In this document: piece after piece, positions 58,414 to 64,000 of the stretch
Numbering within the stretch: position 1 is the first letter of the stretch
How the letters are laid out: every line of letters starts with the position of its first letter
Assembly (NCBI GenBank): GCA_963811265.1
Contig: CAWEQS010000020.1
Coordinates: 62,001-126,000, forward strand
Length of the DNA stretch: 64,000 nucleotides
Reading direction: 5' to 3'
DNA from: JAOUJD01 sp963811265
Lineage (GTDB): Bacteria > Pseudomonadota > Gammaproteobacteria > Burkholderiales > Burkholderiaceae_F
Program-made: the position numbers and the translations under genes
Notes under the pieces: generated by a model
The model's input: the letters and a program-made list of their open reading frames with translations, nothing else
Told to the model about the DNA's origin: nothing
Databases searched by the model: none

Positions 58414-59400
58414 ATGCGCATCGTGTTCGCGGGAACGCCGTCGTTTGCCGCCTCGGCCCTGGCAGCCCTCATCGACGCCGCGCCAGGCCGCGGCTGGACG
58501 ATTCCGCTCGTGCTGTCGCAGCCCGACCGGCCGTCGGGCCGAGGCATGAAGCTGGCCGCAAGCGCGGTCAAGCAGCTGGCGCAGGCGCACGGAATTCCCG
58601 TCGACACGCCCGCTTCCCTGCGCAAGGGAGACGAGGCCGCCGCCGCCAGGCAGCGGCTGCGGGAAGCGATGCCGGACGTCCTGGTGGTCGCCGCTTATGG
58701 ACTGATCCTGCCGCAGGACGTCCTCGACGTCCCCGCGGGGTTGCGGCCGGGCTGGTCGCCACGGCTGACCGCCATCAACATCCACGCCTCGCTGCTGCCG
58801 CGGTGGCGCGGCGCGGCTCCCATCGCCCGCGCGATCGAAGCCGGCGACGAGTCGACCGGCATCACCATCATGCAGATGGATGCCGGACTCGACACGGGCC
58901 CGATGCTTCTTGCCGAAGCGGTGCCGATTCCGCCGGACGCGACGTCAGGCGCCTTGACGGGCACGCTTGCCGGGCTGGGCGCGCGATTGATCGTCGAGGC
59001 GCTGTCGCGCGTGAACGAGCTCGTGGCGACGCCGCAGCCCGATGGAGCCACGTACGCGCCGAAGATCGACAAGGCCGAAGCCTGGCTCGACTGGGCGCAG
59101 CCGAACCGCGTCCTTGCCCGTCGGGTACGTGCGTTCGACCCGTTCCCCGGGGCCTCCACCTCGCTGCAGGGCACGCCCATCAAGGTGTGGCGTGCCGTGG
59201 CGGTTTCCGCGCAGGGCACCGCGGCGCCAGGCACGGTGACCGATGCGGGGCCCGAAGGCGTGACGATCGCGTGCGGCGACGGCGCCCTGCGCGTGACCGA
59301 ACTGCAGCGCCCGGGCGGCAAGCGCCTGGGCGCGCGCGAGTTCCTCGCGGGATTTCCGTTGCGCGCCGGCGACCGTTGCCAGTCACCCCCTGCGGCATGA
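58414..59400 (+). CDS. fmt: Methionyl-tRNA formyltransferase
   Basis: Formylates initiator Met-tRNA; 328 residues. Starts MRIVFAGTPSFAASAL; the formyl-folate site includes LPQDVLDVPAGLRPG, NIHASLLPRWRGAAPI and GITIMQMDAGLDTGPML; C-terminal OB-like domain with VWRAV. ATG 58414. Stop overlaps rsmB (ATGA). Confidence 0.96.
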   Translation: MRIVFAGTPSFAASALAALIDAAPGRGWTIPLVLSQPDRPSGRGMKLAASAVKQLAQAHGIPVDTPASLRKGDEAAAARQRLREAMPDVLVVAAYGLILPQDVLDVPAGLRPGWSPRLTAINIHASLLPRWRGAAPIARAIEAGDESTGITIMQMDAGLDTGPMLLAEAVPIPPDATSGALTGTLAGLGARLIVEALSRVNELVATPQPDGATYAPKIDKAEAWLDWAQPNRVLARRVRAFDPFPGASTSLQGTPIKVWRAVAVSAQGTAAPGTVTDAGPEGVTIACGDGALRVTELQRPGGKRLGAREFLAGFPLRAGDRCQSPPAA

Positions 59401-60713
59401 CCACCGCGGCGCCCCTCGCGGAAGTCCTCGCGGCCGCGGCCCACGCGTGGCAGCGCTTCCGCGCCGGGCAGTCACTCGACCGCGCGATCGCGCTGGCGGT
59501 CAGCGGGCGTCCGGAGATGCGGCCCGCCGTGCTCGACGTCAGCTATACGGCGGTTCGTCATCTGGCGTTCGCCGAGCACGCGATCCGCTCGCTGGCGAGC
59601 CGGCCACCGTCGCCGCCGCTGGCGGCGCTGCTCGCCGTGGCGCTCGGACAGCTGATGCGCGAGCGCCACGCCGAGTACACGATCGTCGACCAGGCGGTCA
59701 GCGCCGCTCGACGCGTGCCATCCATCGCACCGGCGGCCGGGTTCGTGAACGCGCTGCTGCGCAACTTCATTCGACGCCGCGACGAACTCATGGCGGCGCG
59801 CGACCAGTCGGCCGAAATGCGCTTCAACGTGCCGCCGTGGTGGCTCGCGCGCGTGCGCGCCACCTTTCCCGAGCGTTGGGAAGCCATCCTCGCCGCCCAG
59901 TCCGAAGCGCCGCCGCTGGTGGTCCGCGTCGCGGCGCGTGTGAACGTGGACGACTACCTGCGGCGCTGCGCGGAGGCTTCCATGGCCGCGATGCGAGTCG
60001 GCGAACGGGCCGTGTGGATTCACGCGCCGCGCCCGGTGTCGGACCTGCCCGGCTTCGCCGAGGGCGAAGTCTCGGTGCAGGACGCCGGCGCGCAGCTCGC
60101 CGCCCCGTGGCTCGGCGTCGAACGGGGCCAGCGCGTGCTGGACGCCTGCGCCGCGCCCGGGGGCAAGACCGCGCACATCGCTGAAGTCGACGGCGCCAGT
60201 GTTGTTGCGCTCGACGTGGACGGTGCGCGGGCGGTGCGCATTCGAGAGAACCTGGGCCGCACGCGGACCGTCGCCGAGGTGCTGATCGGCGATGCCGCGG
60301 AGCCGTCCCGATGGTGGGACGGTAGGCCGTTCGACCGAGTCCTGCTGGACGCGCCATGCACGGCTTCCGGCATCGTCCGCCGTCATCCGGACATCCCTTG
60401 GTTGCGTCGACCGTCCGATGTTGCGCATTTGGCAACGCTGCAGGCGCGATTGCTGCGCGCTTTATGGCCGCTGCTGGAGGTGGGTGGTAGATTGCTTTAC
60501 GTCGTCTGCTCGCTGTTCCCGGAGGAGGGGCCGGAGCAGGTTGCGCGCTTCATGGCCGAGCATTCGGAGGCGCGCGAGGTGCCCCTGCCGGCCGGCTCGC
60601 CGTGCGTGCAGCTTGTGCCGACCCCGGCGGTGGCGCCGGCATGGGACGGCGTCTCGGCGCTGCCGACTTTGCACGACGGCTTCTTCTACGCCTTGCTCCA
60701 AAAGACCCGATGA
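59397..60713 (+). CDS. rsmB: 16S rRNA m5C967 methyltransferase RsmB
   Basis: A 438-residue methyltransferase with an N-terminal NusB-like RNA-binding domain (ALGQLMRERHAEYTIVDQAV, GFVNALLRNFIRR) and a C-terminal SAM domain: VLDACAAPGGKTAHIAE, VALDVDGARAVRI, FDRVLLDAPCTASGIVRRHP (Cys) and LLYVVCSLFPEEG (nucleophile Cys). Overlaps fmt and the next gene by ATGA. Confidence 0.95.
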   Translation: MTTAAPLAEVLAAAAHAWQRFRAGQSLDRAIALAVSGRPEMRPAVLDVSYTAVRHLAFAEHAIRSLASRPPSPPLAALLAVALGQLMRERHAEYTIVDQAVSAARRVPSIAPAAGFVNALLRNFIRRRDELMAARDQSAEMRFNVPPWWLARVRATFPERWEAILAAQSEAPPLVVRVAARVNVDDYLRRCAEASMAAMRVGERAVWIHAPRPVSDLPGFAEGEVSVQDAGAQLAAPWLGVERGQRVLDACAAPGGKTAHIAEVDGASVVALDVDGARAVRIRENLGRTRTVAEVLIGDAAEPSRWWDGRPFDRVLLDAPCTASGIVRRHPDIPWLRRPSDVAHLATLQARLLRALWPLLEVGGRLLYVVCSLFPEEGPEQVARFMAEHSEAREVPLPAGSPCVQLVPTPAVAPAWDGVSALPTLHDGFFYALLQKTR

Positions 60714-61303
60714 CCCCCAACCTGGCGCTCAGAGCAATCCTGCCGTGGCTGGCAGCGCTGATGCTCCTGCTGGCGCCGCTGCCGGGGGCGGCCGACGAGC
60801 GCATCGGGGTCATGGCGGCCGCGCTGGAGCAGCAAGAGGACGGCACGAGCCGCGGCATCGTCCTCAATGCGACCTTCGAGTTCGAGCTGCCGCAGGCGCT
60901 CGAGGAGGCCGTGCAGAAGGGCATCGCGCTGTACTTCAACATCGAGTTCGAGCTGTTCCGGAAGCGCTGGTACTGGTTCGATCGCCTGGTCGCGTCGCAG
61001 AAGCTCGTATACCGGCTGTCGTACAGCCCGCTGACCCGCCAGTACCGGCTGGCGCGCGGCGGCCTGTCGCAGCCGTTCGACTCGCTGGAAGAGGCGCTCG
61101 CGCTCGTGAAGAGCGTGCGCAACTGGAAGGTGATGGACCGGGCGCAACTGTCGCCACGCGACGAATACGAAGCCCAGGTCCGGATGCGGCTGGACGTCTC
61201 GCAGCTGCCCAAGCCTTTCCAGGTCAACGCGATCACCAGCCGCGAGTGGAGCCTCGCGTCCGACTGGCGCGAGATCCAGGTGCCGGCCGACCTGCTGCCC
61301 TGA
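60710..61303 (+). CDS. Exported DUF4390 protein
   Basis: A 197-residue exported protein of the DUF4390 family, always next to ntrY in betaproteobacteria; role unknown. Signal peptide AILPWLAALMLLLAPLPGAA; mature part with LNATFEFELPQALEEAVQKG, FRKRWYWFDRLVASQKLVYR, YSPLTRQYRLARGGLSQPF and ITSREWSLASDWREI. ATG 60710 overlaps rsmB. Confidence 0.9.
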   Translation: MTPNLALRAILPWLAALMLLLAPLPGAADERIGVMAAALEQQEDGTSRGIVLNATFEFELPQALEEAVQKGIALYFNIEFELFRKRWYWFDRLVASQKLVYRLSYSPLTRQYRLARGGLSQPFDSLEEALALVKSVRNWKVMDRAQLSPRDEYEAQVRMRLDVSQLPKPFQVNAITSREWSLASDWREIQVPADLLP

Positions 61304-61377
61304 GCGCCCGCTGCCGATGTCTTCCCATCGTTGGTTCGCTGCGCCTCGCGCCTGCGCGGGCCTGAGGATGGGCGCCG

Positions 61378-63751
61378 ATGCCTAGGGCTTTGCGCTACGG
61401 CCTGCTGTTCGCCGTCTCGCTGTCGGGCGTGCTGCTGTTCCTGCTCGCGTCGGCGAGCGGGAATACGGCGTTCTTCGAGCGCAACTACCCGCTGCTGCTC
61501 GCCGTCAACGGCGTGATCGCAGGGCTGCTCTTCATCCTCGTGCTGCTGCTCGTGCGGCGGCTGGTGAAGCGGTTGCGCCAGGGGCGGTTCGGCGCCCGGA
61601 TGATGATGCGGTTCTCCATCGCGTTCGCGCTGATGGGAGTGCTGCCGGGCGTGCTGATCTACGTCGTGTCGACGCAGTTCCTCGGGCGGTCGATCGAGTC
61701 GTGGTTCGACGTCCGGGTCGACCGGGCCCTCGATTCGGGCCTGACGCTCGGGCGCGCGGTCCTCGACAACATCAAGGACGACGTCACCCGCAAGGCCCGC
61801 GCGTGGGCGCTCGAGCTGTCGGACCTGCCTGAGTCCGCCCACGTGTCCGAACTGAACCGGCTGCGCGAACAGGGCGGCATCCAGGAGGCGCTGCTGGTGA
61901 CGGGAAGCGGACAGCTGATCGGGGCGAGCGGCGGCGACGTGTCGGAACTGGTTCCCGAGATTCCGTCCTCGGCGCAGCTGCGGCAGGCCCGCACGCAGCG
62001 CCTGTTCGCCGCCATCGAAGGCGAGGCGGGCGCCATCGATGCCCGGCAGGGCCTGCGCGCGCGGGTCATCGTGCCCGTTCCGCTGCCATCGCCGGCCTCG
62101 TCCGCGCCGCCCCGCAAGGGGCTCCGTTCCTTCGAGCCGGGCGGCAGCGCAGGGCTTGGCGAGTTGCGCGATCCGGTCGCTCCGCGCGCCCGCGGCCTGG
62201 GATCGGTGCTGCCTCCGAACGAGGTTCGGTACCTGCAACTGGTGCAGGCGGTCCCGGCGACGCTGGCCGCGAACGCCGAAGCCCTCCAGAACGGGTACCG
62301 CGAGTACCAGGAGCTTGCGCTGGCGCGAAGCGGCCTGCGCACGATCTACGGACTGACTCTCACCCTGACGCTGCTGCTCTCGGTGTTCGCGGCGATCGCG
62401 TCGAGCGTCCTGCTGGCAAGTTCGATGACCGCCCCGCTGCTGCAGCTCGCCGAAGGCACGAAGGCGGTTGCCGAAGGGAACTTCCGGCCGGTCCGCGAGT
62501 TCCCCGGCAACGACGAGCTGAACCTCCTCACCCAGTCCTTCAATGCGATGACCCGCCAGCTCACCGAGGCGCGCGACCAGGTGGAGCACAAGCAGCGCGA
62601 ACTGGAGAACGCGAAGACCTACCTCGAACGCGTGCTCGCCAACCTGTCGGCCGGGGTGGTCGTGCTCAACAATGATTTCCGCCTGGTGACCGCCAACCAC
62701 GGTGCCGCGCGCATCCTTGGCCACACGTTGCTGCAGCGTGCCGGGCGGCCGCTTGCGGAGGTCGATCCCACGCTCGCGACTGCGTTCGATGCGGCATTCG
62801 CGGACCACGCGCTGGCGGCGTCGCCGAAGGATTCGTGGCAGCAGCAGATCGAGGTCAAGCGGTCGGCTGCCGCGGGCGGCGAGGTCGGCGGCGGCGAACC
62901 GCTGATGCTGCTCGCGCGCGGATCGCGCCTGCCACTCGACGACGGCCTCGGCTACGTCGTGGTGTTCGACGACGTCACGCAGGTCATCTCGGCCCAGCGC
63001 GCGGTCGCCTGGGGCGAGGTCGCTCGTCGCCTGGCGCACGAGATCAAGAATCCCCTTACGCCAATCCAGCTCGCCGCCGAGCGGCTGCAGATGAAGCTGG
63101 CCGACAAGCTGTCCGCGCAGGACTCGGAAGTGCTCAGGCGCGGGGCCTCGACCATCGTGAACCAGGTGGCGGCCATGAAGCACATGGTGGACGACTTCCG
63201 CGACTACGCGCGCGTGCCGCCGGCCCGGCTGTCGCCTCTCGATCTCAACGCGCTGATCGCCGAGGTCGGGACCCTCGTATGGCGCCGAGGCCGGCGCCGG
63301 AGCGCTGCATCTCCAGCTGGCGCCGGAGCTCCCGACGATCGACGGCGACGCCACCCAGTTGCGGCAGGTGATCCACAACCTGATCACCAACGCGCAGGAT
63401 GCGCTGGCGGGGCGCCCGGATCCGCGCATCGTCGTGCGGACCGAACTCGTCGAGATCGATGAAGGCAGCACCCGCGCGCGCGCGGTGCGGCTGTCCGTGG
63501 AGGACAACGGACCGGGCTTCGCCGCGAATATACTGAGGCGTGCGTTCGAGCCGTACGTCACGACGAAGCCCAGCGGGACCGGGCTGGGACTCGCGATGGT
63601 GAAGAAGATCGTCGACGAGCACGGCGCCCGCATCGAGGCCGTCAACCGGAACGTCGGAGGCGGCGTCGGCCATGCGGGCGGAGCGGTCGTGACCATTGTC
63701 TTCCGCCGGCTCGCCGCTAATAACGAGGCAGCGTCGCGCCACGCGGCGTAA
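61378..63751 (+). CDS. ntrY: Sensor histidine kinase NtrY (one-base frameshift)
   Basis: Membrane nitrogen/redox sensor kinase, about 790 residues after correction. N-terminal TMs (GLLFAVSLSGVLLFLLAS, then two more), large extracytoplasmic region, HAMP after TLTLLLSVFAAIASS, PAS about 425-510, DHp with phospho-His in RRLAHEIKNPLTPIQLAAERL and CA domain. The frame breaks near 63278: LIAEVGTL is followed out of frame by YGAEAGAGALHLQLAPELPT (one extra g). The ATPase boxes are then IHNLITNAQDAL (N), SVEDNGPGF (G1) and KPSGTGLGLAMVKKI (G2). Confidence 0.92.
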
Positions 63752-63857
63752 GCTTCACCCCTGTTCAACCTGCCGTCTGGTGTGCCGTTGTCTTCTCACG
63801 TATCCGCTTCGTTGTCCATAATGCAGGCGCCCGCGCATCGCCGGGGCATACACATCC

Positions 63858-64000
63858 ATGGCTAGCATCCTCGTGGTCGACGACGAGATCGGCATCCGGG
63901 AGCTTCTCTCCGAGATCCTGTCCGACGAGGGCCATGTGGTGGTCACGGCCGAGAACGCCTCGGCTGCGCGCGCGGCGCGGCAACGTGAAGAGCTCGACCT
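63858..64000 (+). CDS. ntrX: Response regulator NtrX (5' part only)
   Basis: The first 47 residues of a receiver domain, ILVVDDEIGIRELLSEILSD, with the acidic pair DD at 8-9. Position directly after ntrY identifies it as NtrX, an AAA+ sigma54 activator, though the effector domain lies outside the window. ATG 63858. Confidence 0.88.
   Translation, partial: MASILVVDDEIGIRELLSEILSDEGHVVVTAENASAARAARQREELD

Overview
The window is a dense, very GC-rich chromosomal segment from a Gram-negative bacterium, most likely a betaproteobacterium near Burkholderiales. Three things point there: a red-type (form IC) RuBisCO operon with cbbX and a divergent cbbR; the smg-dprA-LysM / def-fmt-rsmB-DUF4390-ntrY-ntrX neighbourhood; and a long NAD-glutamate dehydrogenase. 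No tRNA, rRNA, IS element, phage or CRISPR array was found. Eight apparent one-base indels and one in-frame TAG break otherwise well-conserved genes. This suggests an uncorrected draft or metagenome assembly rather than real gene decay, so those genes are annotated as single loci with the break described.

Layout. 1-4.3 kb: ABC-F ATPase (partial), a thioredoxin-like protein and acetoacetyl-CoA synthetase. 4.3-9.9 kb: urea ABC transporter operon urtABCDE on the minus strand, with a stem-loop between urtA and urtB and a sigma54-like promoter. 10.2-14 kb: ABC1 kinase, an exported FAH-fold protein coupled to a DMT permease, and a periplasmic rhodanese. 14-20.6 kb: cbbR divergent from cbbL-cbbS-cbbX-fbp-prk-thioredoxin-like, a near-complete set of Calvin-cycle-specific enzymes. 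20.6-26.8 kb: an LprI-like protein, then a peptide export cassette (HlyD adaptor plus C39-peptidase ABC transporter), a 44-residue double-glycine precursor with its own terminator, and a divergent TPR-HD-GYP protein. 26.8-32.8 kb: queC, small conserved genes, lipoprotein / ECF sigma / anti-sigma, and an exonuclease-GIY-YIG gene interrupted by TAG. 33-45 kb: NAD-GDH, copper P-type ATPase, a FeeM-like acyltransferase and a 7TM-PAS-GGDEF-EAL protein. 45-52 kb: lipoprotein hydrolase, DUF1993, SET-domain protein, spermidine-synthase-like membrane protein, DUF2905 and topoisomerase III with a histone-H1-like tail. 52-64 kb: smg, dprA and LysM facing def. Two lipid genes (alpha/beta hydrolase, WS/DGAT) sit antisense between def and fmt, followed by rsmB, DUF4390, ntrY and the start of ntrX.

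How the genes fit together. The physiology suggested is autotrophic CO2 fixation plus nitrogen scavenging (urea uptake under a possible sigma54/NtrC promoter, a NtrYX two-component system, NAD-GDH). The most novel-looking element is the 21.1-26.8 kb cassette. An exported peptide with a predicted seven-residue core (SSLGMID) is encoded between its exporter/peptidase and a divergent TPR-HD-GYP protein. The layout resembles short-peptide signalling, but with c-di-GMP turnover as the likely output.
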